Positions 23,615 through 31,714 of a stretch of 64,000 nt of DNA are shown here, piece after piece; within the stretch, counting starts at the first letter, position 1; each line of letters begins with the position of its first letter. The position numbers were made by a program, and so were the translations under genes. This DNA is from CAZLAK01 sp964557545 (GTDB lineage: Bacteria > Bacillota > Desulfotomaculia > Desulfotomaculales > Pelotomaculaceae). Under the pieces are notes generated by a model, which was not told where the DNA came from, searched no databases, and saw only the letters and a list, made by a program, of their open reading frames with translations. The DNA lies in assembly GCA_964557545.1 (NCBI GenBank), contig CAZLAK010000008.1, positions 3,215 through 67,214 of the forward strand, read 5' to 3'.

Positions 23615-24903
23615 TAAATTTTGGTCAATTTTTCTGACAATATTTTTTCTTTTTGTTTAGGCCGGCTGAAACAGCCGATTTCCAGCCCGGGCATGCCTTT
23701 TAAGATTTCGATCAGGGCCGGGATGCCCAGCGCCTCTCCTTCTATTGGAGGCAAGCTGTCCAAAAGAAAATCCGGGTCAATGTTGAGGTTGCGCAGCTGC
23801 ACCATCTTCACCCCGCAGGCCGCAATCAGCTCCTGCAAAGCGCGCACCTCCTCTTCTCGGTCGGTAAAGCCGGGAAATAGGAGGAGGTTAAGCGAGGTAA
23901 AGGCACCGGCCTTCGCTGCCGCCTCCAGGGTTTTCTGCACGTCGGCAAGCGTGAAACCCCGCGGCCGGCAGTAAGCCCGGTAGTACTCTTCCCGGGCGCT
24001 GAACAGGCTCACCCGGACGGCGTCCAGACCGGACCGGCAGAGTTCGGCCACGGCTGCCGTGTTACCGCCGTTGGTATTCATGTTAATCGTTCCCCGTGCG
24101 GTTCTCTTCCTGATCTCGCTTACCGCGGCAGCCAAAGTCCTAAAGGCCAGGGCCGGCTCCCCCTCACAGCCCTGGCCAAAACTTATTATAGCCCCCTCCC
24201 CGCCCTCTAAGTGGGGGACAGCCACCTGCACAATCTCTTCTGCATCCGGCGCAAAACCGATCCTGGCCTGGGGAGACGGGCAGCAGTCAGACGGCTGGAG
24301 AGAAATGCAGCCCAAACAGCCGGCATTGCAGGCAGGCGATACCGGCACTCCCCCCTCCCAGCGGCCGTAAAAAATGTTCTGGGCCGTGTAGCAGCTGTAC
24401 TCCAGCGCACACCTGGCCAGCTGTTTTAAGATGCGGTTCTGCGGGCAGGCCTTAAGCTTTTCATTAACCCTGCCGGGAAGGTCGGGCGTGCCGTAATGAG
24501 CCGGGTCCCAAGGCCCTGGCTCCTCCACCTTGCGGGCAGCCACATAAAAAGTGCCATTTCGCCAGGCAACTGCCGCGTAACCAAAAAGGGGCAGCGGCCC
24601 CTCGCTCTTTTTGCGCACATAAGCCGGCAGGAGAGTGCGGGCGTAACCCTGGGGAAGAAGGGCGGCCACCGCAAAAACCCGTCCCCCGTTCCACGGGTCG
24701 CGTTCAAACCCGGTAAACCGCCCCGCGCGCCCGATCCCCACCGGCACGCCGCCCGGTATCAGCAACAGCGAAGCACCGGGAGGCAAAACTTCCACGTCGC
24801 CGTCTAAAATTTCTACAAACCTGTCCCCCGTGCGCCCGGCGGCACGCAAAAAACGGTGGTCATAAATCCTTCCCTTGTCATCAGCAAAAACCAGCCTGTA
24901 CAT
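23611..24903 (-). CDS. Radical SAM protein of unknown function
   Basis: A 430-residue protein whose central domain has the CX3CX2C cluster CNAGCLGC (about residues 188-195), followed by a typical radical SAM barrel (AIISFGQGCEGEPAL, TINMNTNGGNTAAVAEL, LDAVRVSLFSAREEYYRAYC, SLNLLLFPGFTDREEEV). The first 150 residues form a beta-rich domain I do not recognise. Extra cysteines CCPSPQAR follow the cluster; no clear SPASM domain is seen. I take ATG at 24903, since the upstream GTG at 24915 lies in the dispersed repeat. It sits upstream of the cobalamin operon with its own stop over that operon's promoter. Substrate unknown. Confidence 0.85.
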   Translation of the reverse strand: MYRLVFADDKGRIYDHRFLRAAGRTGDRFVEILDGDVEVLPPGASLLLIPGGVPVGIGRAGRFTGFERDPWNGGRVFAVAALLPQGYARTLLPAYVRKKSEGPLPLFGYAAVAWRNGTFYVAARKVEEPGPWDPAHYGTPDLPGRVNEKLKACPQNRILKQLARCALEYSCYTAQNIFYGRWEGGVPVSPACNAGCLGCISLQPSDCCPSPQARIGFAPDAEEIVQVAVPHLEGGEGAIISFGQGCEGEPALAFRTLAAAVSEIRKRTARGTINMNTNGGNTAAVAELCRSGLDAVRVSLFSAREEYYRAYCRPRGFTLADVQKTLEAAAKAGAFTSLNLLLFPGFTDREEEVRALQELIAACGVKMVQLRNLNIDPDFLLDSLPPIEGEALGIPALIEILKGMPGLEIGCFSRPKQKEKILSEKLTKIY

Positions 24904-24934
24904 GGTGCCTGGCACTTAACTTATTAACTTATTT
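24902..24934 (+). repeat. Dispersed 33-bp element, copy 2
   Basis: Second copy of the element at 15887, one mismatch, same orientation. It begins at the radical SAM start codon and so supplies that gene's immediate upstream region, including the ribosome-binding window, which is weak. Confidence 0.75.
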
Positions 24935-25016
24935 GTGCGGCCGGCGAAAGGCCGCACGAAGAGTATACAACAGTTCCAAGCTGCTGTCAAAACCCCGCAA
25001 GCACAACTTAAAAGCT

Positions 25017-25904
25017 CTAGCCGTAGTACGGTCCGCCGGCCAGCCACAGGAGCGGGTCGCGCGGCACTCCGTCTTTTTGGACCTCGAAGTGCAGGTGCGG
25101 GCCCAAAGAACGGCCAGTATTGCCGGCCAGGGCGATGACAGTGTCCGGGCCTACTGTGCTGCCCGCAGATACTAAAATCTTCGAACAGTGGGCGTAAAGG
25201 GTGGTGAGGCCGCCGCCGTGGTCGATAATTACGGCTAAGCCGTAGGTGCCGCGGGGGCCGGCGAAAACTACCCGTCCGCGGGCCGCGGCCCTAATGGGCG
25301 TTCCTTCTTCGGCGGCAATGTCAATGCCTTCGTGCGGGCGGCCATCCCTTAAACCAAAGCGGGAAGTGATTGCTCCAACTAAAGGCCAGGCAAGGCTCCG
25401 CTGCCCCGCTTCTTGGGCACTGCCCTCGTCCAAAGGGATGAGGAGCTTTTGCCCGGCCAGAATGCGGTTGGCATCGGTTAAGTTGTTGCGGGCAGCAATA
25501 GCCGTTACATCCACACCGTACAACCCGGCAATTTCTAAAAGCACCTCTCCGGGCCTGACCAGGTGCACGGCCAATCCTTCTGGCAGGCGCAGCAACTGGC
25601 CTGCCGGCAGGTAGTCACGGTTTTCAATGCCGTTAACTAAAGCCAAGAGCTCCGTGGAAACGCCGTTTTTAGCGGCAATACCGGAGAGCGTGTCACCTGG
25701 CCTTACCTCGTAAACGGCCTGCCGGGACACTGCACCTAAAGCCGGCACTGCTTGAGAACTGGGTGTCACCAGGAGCTCATCCAGGCGGGCTGCCGCCGGG
25801 TAAGCCACTAAGAGAGCTGTTAAAAAAGACAACAAAAGCGCACCGGCTGCCAGCCGTGCCCGCCTGGACAGTTTTAAACCGTTTGTAAATTTTGGCTTAT
25901 ACAA
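25017..25904 (-). CDS. M23 family peptidase with two LysM domains
   Basis: Secreted or membrane-anchored peptidoglycan hydrolase of 295 residues. The N terminus has a hydrophobic helix (LAAGALLLSFLTALLVAYPAAA). Two LysM domains follow (YEVRPGDTLSGIAAKNGVST and VHLVRPGEVLLEIAGLYGV). The M23 domain has ITSRFGLRDGRPHEGIDIAA (HxxxxD zinc ligands) and GRSLGPHLHFEVQ (HLH). The zinc site looks complete, so it is probably active rather than an EnvC/NlpD-type activator. TTG start at 25904 has its ribosome site GAGGTG inside the hairpin after rho. No rpmE gene occupies this slot, unlike in Bacillus. Confidence 0.9.
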   Translation of the reverse strand: MYKPKFTNGLKLSRRARLAAGALLLSFLTALLVAYPAAARLDELLVTPSSQAVPALGAVSRQAVYEVRPGDTLSGIAAKNGVSTELLALVNGIENRDYLPAGQLLRLPEGLAVHLVRPGEVLLEIAGLYGVDVTAIAARNNLTDANRILAGQKLLIPLDEGSAQEAGQRSLAWPLVGAITSRFGLRDGRPHEGIDIAAEEGTPIRAAARGRVVFAGPRGTYGLAVIIDHGGGLTTLYAHCSKILVSAGSTVGPDTVIALAGNTGRSLGPHLHFEVQKDGVPRDPLLWLAGGPYYG

Positions 25905-25961
25905 AACAAAACACCTCTTTTGTGCGGTTTTTACATAACAAGTTTTTCCGCTAAGAGGTGT
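25901..25961 (-). terminator. Hairpin between rho and the M23 gene (terminator and possible ribosome-site mask)
   Basis: Minus strand arms ACACCTCTT (25961-25953) and AAGAGGTGT (25919-25911), with an inner GCGG/CCGC stem, then TTTGTTTTG. It begins 3 bases after the rho stop. The 3' arm contains GAGGTG, seven bases before the TTG of the M23 gene, so the fold could both end transcription and hide that ribosome site. Confidence 0.7.
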
Positions 25962-25964
25962 CTT

Positions 25965-27251
25965 TTATACATTTTCTCTTTTGCGGCCGGCGGCTATTTC
26001 AGCCCGCCGCAGGCTGACAAAAGCGTTTACCAGGTCGCGGTTGGTCTTGGTGCGCTTCATTTGTTCCAAGAGCATTTCCATGGCCTCCCAGGAAGTAGCC
26101 CCGCTGGTGGCCTTGCGGAACTGCCAGATCATCTCCAGTTCTTCGGACGACAACAGCAGCTCTTCTTTGCGCGTTCCTGAACGCTGGACATCAATGGCCG
26201 GAAAGATGCGCCTTTCCGCCAGGCGCCGGTCCAGGATCAGTTCCATGTTGCCCGTGCCTTTAAACTCCTCGAAGATCACGTCGTCCATGCGGCTGCCGGT
26301 CTCGATAAGAGCCGTGGCCAGGATGGTCAGGCTGCCGCCTTCCTCAATGTTGCGCGCCGCCCCGAAAAAGCGCTTGGGCTTGTGCAGGGCCGCCGGGTCT
26401 ACGCCTCCGGAGAGGGTACGGCCGCTGGGCGGCACTACCAGGTTGTGCGCCCTGGCCAGGCGGGTGATGCTGTCCAATAGGATGACCACGTCCTGCTTGT
26501 GCTCCACCAAGCGCTTGGCCCTCTCTAAAACCATATCCGCTACCTTAACGTGGTTTTCCGGCGGCTCGTCAAAAGTAGAGCTGACCACCTCGCCCCTCAC
26601 CGAGCGCTCTATGTCCGTAACTTCCTCCGGACGCTCGTCTATCAAGAGAACGATGAGGTAAATTTCCGGGTGGTTTTGGGTAATGCTGTTGGCAACCTCT
26701 TTTAAGAGGGTGGTCTTGCCGGCTTTGGGCGGGGCGACAATCAGTCCCCGCTGACCTTTCCCAATGGGCGCCACCAGGTCGATAATACGGGTAGACAGTT
26801 TATCGGGCGTGGTTTCCAGAGTAATCCTTTCCTGGGGGTAAAGGGGGGTTAAGCCGTCAAAGTGAAGCCTTTCCGGGGAACGGGCAGGGTCGGCACCGTT
26901 TACCTGTTCCACGCGCAGCAGGGCAAAATAGCGCTCGCTGTCCTTAGGACGCCGCACCTGCCCTGCCACCAGGTCACCCGTGCGCAAGTCAAACTTCCTG
27001 ATCTGCGAAGAAGAGACGTAGATATCATCGTTGCTGGGCAGGTACTGGAAGGGGCGCAAAAAACCGTAACCGTCGGGGAGGATTTCTAAAACTCCCTTGG
27101 CAAAAAGCAGTTCATTTTTCTCCGTCTGCTTCTTTAAAATTTCAAAAATGAGCTCTTTTTTGCGGAGCTTGTAGTAGCCGGGCAGCTCGAGATCCCTGGC
27201 AATCTTGTAAAGTTCTACCATTGTTTTTGCTTCCAGTTCGGCTTGGTTCAA
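25965..27251 (-). CDS. rho: Transcription termination factor Rho
   Basis: Hexameric RNA helicase (428 residues). The N-terminal Rho_N helical part (MVELYKIARDLELPGYYKLRKKELIFEIL) is followed by the cold-shock-like RNA-binding domain (ILPDGYGFLRPFQYLPSNDDIYVS) and the RecA-type motor: APPKAGKTTLLKE (Walker A), VLLIDERPEEVTDIERSVRGEV, VILLDSITRLARAHN (Walker B), SGGVDPAALHKPKRFFGAARNIEEGGSLTI (Q and R loops). Its position downstream of spo0F, fba and fsa matches the Bacillus gene order. Confidence 0.97.
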   Translation of the reverse strand: MNQAELEAKTMVELYKIARDLELPGYYKLRKKELIFEILKKQTEKNELLFAKGVLEILPDGYGFLRPFQYLPSNDDIYVSSSQIRKFDLRTGDLVAGQVRRPKDSERYFALLRVEQVNGADPARSPERLHFDGLTPLYPQERITLETTPDKLSTRIIDLVAPIGKGQRGLIVAPPKAGKTTLLKEVANSITQNHPEIYLIVLLIDERPEEVTDIERSVRGEVVSSTFDEPPENHVKVADMVLERAKRLVEHKQDVVILLDSITRLARAHNLVVPPSGRTLSGGVDPAALHKPKRFFGAARNIEEGGSLTILATALIETGSRMDDVIFEEFKGTGNMELILDRRLAERRIFPAIDVQRSGTRKEELLLSSEELEMIWQFRKATSGATSWEAMEMLLEQMKRTKTNRDLVNAFVSLRRAEIAAGRKRENV

Positions 27252-27311
27252 GGGTGCACCCCCATTTTGACAAAGCTTGCATCAAACTGTTTGCCACAAA
27301 AAAGTCCCACA

Positions 27312-27830
27312 TTATGCGCCAAAGCGGCCGCACTTCCGCTTAATCACTGCCAGCAGTGAAAAATAAACAGCTGCACCGGCTAAGACGGCGTTGAAAACAG
27401 AACCGGCCAAAAAGGGAAAGCCATACTCTGTAAGGGCCGAGAGAAAACCATTTAGCGGCAGTCCCGCCACTCCTGACGGTTCCGGCCAGGGCAAGCCGCC
27501 AAAGAGGGCGTTGCCCACTACCACGTTTAAAGTGAAGAAAAAAGGAACCAAGAGCTTAAAAAAAACCACGGTGGCCACAGCAGCTACGGTATTAAAGCGG
27601 GCAACTCTGGCTACGGCGTAGGCAAGCGGAATGCTGAGCAGGGGTACGGGCAGGAAATCAAAGGCCAGGCCGACAGCAGCCCCGGCAGCAATTTTATGCG
27701 GCGAGTCGGCCAGAGTAAAGACCCGGCGGCAGTAGGACTTAACGCTTTCTGCCAGCCGGGTACAGCACGACCTGACACTCTCCCACAGCCGGCAAGAAAT
27801 TCTCTTCAGGTACAGGACTCCTTCAAACAT
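27312..27830 (-). CDS. DUF2062 family membrane protein
   Basis: A 172-residue protein with a Cys-rich, basic N terminus (LWESVRSCCTRLAESVKSYCRRVF) and three or four hydrophobic segments. ADSPHKIAAGAAVGLAFDFLPVPLLSIPLAYAVARVARFN and FTLNVVVGNALFGG resemble the DUF2062 family (gain of small helices with a conserved P-G pattern). Function of the family is unknown to me. It lies between rho and transaldolase with its own start; no regulatory signal is evident. Confidence 0.7.
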   Translation of the reverse strand: MFEGVLYLKRISCRLWESVRSCCTRLAESVKSYCRRVFTLADSPHKIAAGAAVGLAFDFLPVPLLSIPLAYAVARVARFNTVAAVATVVFFKLLVPFFFTLNVVVGNALFGGLPWPEPSGVAGLPLNGFLSALTEYGFPFLAGSVFNAVLAGAAVYFSLLAVIKRKCGRFGA

Positions 27831-27877
27831 GAAAGCACGTACTCCTATAGAAGATTACTAGTAATATTATACACTAT

Positions 27878-28525
27878 TTACTTATTTTTAACAGTTTCCC
27901 AGTCTGCAAGGAATTTTTTTATGCCGGCATCGGTTAGGGGATGGCCGATCATTTGCACGAGCACCTTGTAGGGAACGGTAGCAATGTGGGCTCCTGCTTT
28001 GGCTGCAGCCGTAACGTGGAGGGGGTGGCGTATACTGGCGGCAATAACCTCGGTAGAAAAGTCGTAATTATTGAAGATCTCCATAATATCGACGATAAGA
28101 CCAATACCGTCGTGACTTACGTCGTCTAAGCGGCCCACAAAGGGGCTGACAAAAGATGCTCCTGCTCTGGCCGCCAAGAGGGCCTGGTTGGCAGAAAAAA
28201 TAAGCGTCACATTGGTGCGGATGCCCTTTTGGGCCAAAACCTTTACGGCTTTTAAGCCTTCAGCGCACATGGGAATTTTAATGACCACATTGGGGTGGAT
28301 GGAGGAAAGCTCAAAAGCTTCGGCTACCATGCCTTCAGCTTCTGTGCTTACTACCTCGGCACTGATAGGACCGTCCACAATAGAAGCAATTTCCCGAACT
28401 ACTTCTACAAAATTGCGGCCTTCCTTAGCGATAAGAGTCGGGTTGGTAGTCACGCCGCTAATAATACCCAGTGAATAGGTTTCCCTGATTTCTTCAATGT
28501 TGGCCGAATCAATAAAAAGCTTCAT
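27878..28525 (-). CDS. fsa: Transaldolase / fructose-6-phosphate aldolase family
   Basis: A 215-residue short-type transaldolase: MKLFIDSANIEEIRETY, ISGVTTNPTLIAKEG, VVIKIPMCAEGLKAVKVL (Schiff-base lysine), IRTNVTLIFSANQALLAARAGASFVSPFVGRLDD and HPLHVTAAAKAGAHIATVPYKVL. It should interconvert sugar phosphates in the non-oxidative pentose phosphate pathway. In Bacillus the orthologue is next to fbaA and spo0F, as here. ATG at 28525 with GGGAGTG upstream; a start 9 bases earlier is possible but lacks a good ribosome site. Confidence 0.93.
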   Translation of the reverse strand: MKLFIDSANIEEIRETYSLGIISGVTTNPTLIAKEGRNFVEVVREIASIVDGPISAEVVSTEAEGMVAEAFELSSIHPNVVIKIPMCAEGLKAVKVLAQKGIRTNVTLIFSANQALLAARAGASFVSPFVGRLDDVSHDGIGLIVDIMEIFNNYDFSTEVIAASIRHPLHVTAAAKAGAHIATVPYKVLVQMIGHPLTDAGIKKFLADWETVKNK

Positions 28526-28587
28526 GCAAAACACTCCCTGTACAACCCTAATGTACCCGAATGTTGCGGAAAAACATAATTAACTTT

Positions 28588-29442
28588 TCAAGCCTTGTTA
28601 GAACTGCCAAATATTCTTATTTTTTCCCTGATTACCTCTTGCGCAGCAGTGCGACCCGGCCCTAAGACCCGGCGCGGGTCAATTTCGCGGGGATTTTCAT
28701 CCAGCGCTTTACGTAATGCGGCGGTAAAAGCCTGCCTTATATCGGTATCAATATTTACCTTGCGCACGCCAAGACGCACCGCCTGGCGAATGTCCTCTTC
28801 CGGCACACCCGATGAACCGTGCAGGACAAGGGGAATACCGGTGCTGGCTTTTATTTTAGCTATGCGGGGGAAGTCCAGCTGGGGCTTTTCCCTGTACGTG
28901 CCGTGCGCAGTGCCTACAGCCACTGCCAAGGCGTCAATGCCGGTTTCCCGCACAAAAAGGGCTGCCTCTTGGGGGTCGGTAAAGTGAGCTTCCCGCTCGT
29001 CCACCGCTATATCGTCCTCTGTGCCGCCGATCCTGCCGAGTTCGGCTTCTACGGTTACGCCGGCAGCGCGGGCCACTTCCACCACTTTTTTGGTAAGAAT
29101 TATATTTTCGGGCAGTGGTAGCTTTGAGCCGTCGATCATTACAGATGTAAAGCCGGCCCGAATGCAGCGCACCACCTGCTCAAAACTGGTGCCGTGGTCT
29201 AAGTGAAGTGCTACCGGCACCCGCGCCCTAGCAGCCGCCGCCAGAGCCATAGCCGCGATGTACTCAATGCCCGCGTACCCAATGGCTCCCTGGCTGGCCT
29301 GCACAATAACCGGAGCACACTCGGCCTCGGCAGCAGCAATGATAGCCTGCAGTATTTCCATGTTGTTACAGTTAAACGCCCCTACGGCATAACCGCCTTC
29401 CTCGGCCTGCCGCAGGAGTTCACCCGCCGGCACTAAGGGCAC
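28588..29442 (-). CDS. fba: Class II fructose-bisphosphate aldolase
   Basis: Zinc-dependent aldolase of glycolysis/gluconeogenesis (284 residues). Motifs: GGYAVGAFNCNNMEILQAI, VALHLDHGTSFEQVVRCIRAGFTSVMIDGS (zinc His and catalytic Asp), TVEAELGRIGGTEDD, DALAVAVGTAHGTY, LVLHGSSGVPEEDIR and VRKVNIDTDIRQAF. GTG at 29442 gives the family-typical MPLVPAGELL start with a GAGGA site. A GTG 9 bases upstream is less likely. Same neighbourhood as in Bacillus spo0F-fbaA-ywjH. Confidence 0.95.
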   Translation of the reverse strand: MPLVPAGELLRQAEEGGYAVGAFNCNNMEILQAIIAAAEAECAPVIVQASQGAIGYAGIEYIAAMALAAAARARVPVALHLDHGTSFEQVVRCIRAGFTSVMIDGSKLPLPENIILTKKVVEVARAAGVTVEAELGRIGGTEDDIAVDEREAHFTDPQEAALFVRETGIDALAVAVGTAHGTYREKPQLDFPRIAKIKASTGIPLVLHGSSGVPEEDIRQAVRLGVRKVNIDTDIRQAFTAALRKALDENPREIDPRRVLGPGRTAAQEVIREKIRIFGSSNKA

Positions 29443-29502
29443 GCTTAACACTTCCTCATTACTAACTTTTTCACCACAAAGTATGGCCAGGACGGTCCCG
29501 CA

Positions 29503-30186
29503 TTATGTTTTACTTCTCTTTTTGCGGGATTTTTTCAACCTGCCGGTGCTGGCCAGACTGTCTATACAGTTAAAACCGTGGCGCTCGAGTTCTATGACGT
29601 CTACCTGCTGGATAACTTTTAAATCCTCTTCCGTCTCAGCGTAAACAATGTTGATGCTGTCGCATTCCCGGCAGTGAAGCTCCAAGCGGTCAGGGAATAT
29701 ATCGACCTCTATTTTTTGATTGCCGCACTGGCAGTAAATAGCTCCCTGCTCGGCTATATCGTGCAGGCAGTTTAATACCTCGTACATGATTTTGGAGTTG
29801 TGAAAGTACTCGTCACTGCCAAATTCGTTGATGAGGGCTTCCAGTTCCCGCTCGTAGCCAAAGACTACTTCCTTTACCTTTTCCTCCGGCCCAATGTGAC
29901 CCAGTTCCAAACCCGTTTCCTGGCACGACAGGCAGATTACCTCACCGGACCAGAGCCTCTTTCCCGCTATTTCCTCTAAATGCTTTGTATCGCAGACTAC
30001 ACAGGGTACCTGTAACCAGTAGGCCGAACCGTTCCTGGTGCCGGCCACCAGCACAATTGCCCCGCACGAGCAGCTGATACTCACACTCTTTCCCTTGGGA
30101 AAGGAGAACCTGGAAAAACCGTAAAACTCCATTTTACCGCAGGCGGGGCAGCGCATAGCCAGCACGGCATTCGTGGCAATAAGCAA
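29503..30186 (-). CDS. Zinc-ribbon protein of unknown function
   Basis: A 227-residue protein between fba and spo0F. It contains several paired cysteines that suggest zinc ribbons: CPACG near the N terminus with CSCG about 26 residues later, CVVC...CLSC (residues about 63-87), and CQCG...CREC in the C-terminal third (about 157-180). The first part is reminiscent of the CpXC domain. The C terminus is strongly basic (LKKSRKKRSKT). There are no membrane helices. It starts with TTG behind AGGAGGG. I do not recognise a described function; a nucleic-acid-binding or metal-sensing role is only a guess. Confidence 0.75.
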   Translation of the reverse strand: MLIATNAVLAMRCPACGKMEFYGFSRFSFPKGKSVSISCSCGAIVLVAGTRNGSAYWLQVPCVVCDTKHLEEIAGKRLWSGEVICLSCQETGLELGHIGPEEKVKEVVFGYERELEALINEFGSDEYFHNSKIMYEVLNCLHDIAEQGAIYCQCGNQKIEVDIFPDRLELHCRECDSINIVYAETEEDLKVIQQVDVIELERHGFNCIDSLASTGRLKKSRKKRSKT

Positions 30187-30313
30187 TGCTCTAAACCCTC
30201 CTATTAAAGCCCCATATGCACTGGTAGAGTAATTTTATGTTCCGCGTGTTTTATTTTCGCCGCCAAAAATAAAAGTCCTCTTAAAGGTTAGCTTTATTTA
30301 ATTTTTTATAGTT

Positions 30314-30685
30314 TTATTCTTTGCGCCCTTCCTCTGACCGCTCCACCAGATTGCGCACTATAGCGCGCACATCTTCTATATTAAAAGGTTTAACTATATA
30401 ATGCTCAATACCTTTCTCTCTGGCTTTATCCACCACATCCATCTCGCTGTAGGCGGTCATGATGACTACCTGGATTTCCTCCGATATTTTACGCAAGCAG
30501 TCGAGTGTTTCTAAACCGCTCATGCCGGGCATTTTAACATCTAAAACGACCACCGGCGGTTGTAATTCTTTAACTTTATCTATCGCCTCCTGCCCGCTGG
30601 ACGCAACTTCCACCTTATAACCAATTTCTTTAAAAATTTCGTACAGCAGGTAGCGCACTCCCGCCTGATCGTCGACAATGAGCAC
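30314..30685 (-). CDS. spo0F: Sporulation phosphorelay response regulator
   Basis: A single receiver domain of 123 residues without an output domain. LIVDDQAGVRYLLYEIF holds the acidic pair, VVVLDVKMPGMSGLETL the phosphorylated Asp (about residue 54), VIMTAYSE the Thr switch and YIVKPFNIEDV the conserved Lys. The neighbourhood (pyrG upstream; fba, fsa and rho downstream) supports Spo0F over CheY. GTG at 30685 sits seven bases after GGGAGG; a GTG at 30700 overlaps that site and is unlikely. It is preceded by a promoter with sigma-H and sigma-A elements. Confidence 0.92.
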   Translation of the reverse strand: MLIVDDQAGVRYLLYEIFKEIGYKVEVASSGQEAIDKVKELQPPVVVLDVKMPGMSGLETLDCLRKISEEIQVVIMTAYSEMDVVDKAREKGIEHYIVKPFNIEDVRAIVRNLVERSEEGRKE

Positions 30686-30778
30686 ATCACATCCTCCCAC
30701 AGTATTGTACCCCCATTCCCCTGGTCAAAAACTTAAAAAATGTACAAAAATAAGACAAAATTAATAACAAGTACTGTT

Positions 30779-30807
30779 TTATTCTATACACTAGAGAAAA
30801 ATCCTTC
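30779..30807 (-). promoter_or_regulatory. spo0F promoter with superimposed sigma-H and sigma-A elements
   Basis: On the minus strand GAAGGATTT (30807-30799) and ATAGAATAA (30787-30779) fit the sigma-H consensus (RnAGGAWWW, RnnGAATWW) with the usual 11-base gap. The same bases also read TTGAAG-17-TAGAAT, a sigma-A form. A TTTTGTCTTA sequence downstream resembles a Spo0A box imperfectly. The surrounding 160 bp are AT-rich and hold no gene. Confidence 0.7.
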
Positions 30808-30863
30808 AAAAAACTTTTATACACGTGAATGCCTGAGTTAAAAAATAGTACTAAGTGCTAAAA

Positions 30864-31643
30864 TTAAATTGGGAAATGAGGCACTCCTGAGGGTATAAGG
30901 AAAGCGGCCGCACCGAAAGCCATAAAGAGCATCACCACCAGAACAAAAACAGCCAGCAGGGGGCTAAAGACAGCCAGCAAGGCGCGCAAAACAGAAATAC
31001 CGTGCAATTCCCTTAAGGCTATGGCGAGCAGTGTTACCGTCCAAATGGTTACTGTAAGACCAGCTAAAAACAAAATAACGGCAGCAGCATGGCTGTTTTC
31101 TATCCGGCTGGCCAAAAGCTGGATCGGAACTAAAAACAGTGAAGGGATAGCAGCAAAACCCACAGCGGCCAGCACGCCCCGCGCTGTACCCCTGCCGCCC
31201 AAAAGTTCAGCCGCCAGGTGCAAAAAGGCGCCCCAGGCCGCCCACTTAACGTAGCCCCAAAAGAGACCCAAAATCATGCCAGCGGGCAAAAATGCGCGCC
31301 AAAAAGCGTCCGCCCCGTATTTTAACGCCGGCCCCCAAAAGCCGCCCGCCAGGCGGTATAAAGTAAGGGAAAGCATCGCTGAACCCGCCAGGCTGAGCAG
31401 CGTTACGGCCAAAAAGGCCTGGGCCAGCGGCGGTTTTGGGGCCATTGCCGCCATAGTTTTTGCCGGCTCAAACAATACACCGTAGACAATTTCCAAAAAC
31501 CCCGGCCTCCCGGGGCTTTTCCCGCCTGCAGCAGCACCTGGCGGCTGTTCCTCAAAAAAGCCGCTTTCCTCGCCGGCGTTGCCGCCCGGAGTGTTGTCGT
31601 CATTCCCGCCATTGACCATTTCTTTGCCGTACGGTTTGTCCAT
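30864..31643 (-). CDS. Yip1-like multi-pass membrane protein
   Basis: A 259-residue protein with a hydrophilic, Gly/Asn/Glu-rich N-terminal tail of about 55 residues and then five or six hydrophobic helices. FLEIVYGVLFEPAKTMAAMAPKPPLAQAF is the short amphipathic lead-in typical of bacterial Yip1-domain proteins, and AVGFAAIPSLFLVPIQLLA matches the conserved GFAxxP helix. Function is not known; such proteins are common beside sporulation or envelope genes. ATG at 31643 follows GGGAGG. It lies 71 bases downstream of sppA. Confidence 0.72.
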   Translation of the reverse strand: MDKPYGKEMVNGGNDDNTPGGNAGEESGFFEEQPPGAAAGGKSPGRPGFLEIVYGVLFEPAKTMAAMAPKPPLAQAFLAVTLLSLAGSAMLSLTLYRLAGGFWGPALKYGADAFWRAFLPAGMILGLFWGYVKWAAWGAFLHLAAELLGGRGTARGVLAAVGFAAIPSLFLVPIQLLASRIENSHAAAVILFLAGLTVTIWTVTLLAIALRELHGISVLRALLAVFSPLLAVFVLVVMLFMAFGAAAFLIPSGVPHFPI

Positions 31644-31714
31644 AATCAAAGCCTCCCTCAAATATTTTGCCGCCACCCAAAATCACATTAAAGTGTGCTT
31701 GCCCCGGCTTTTAC

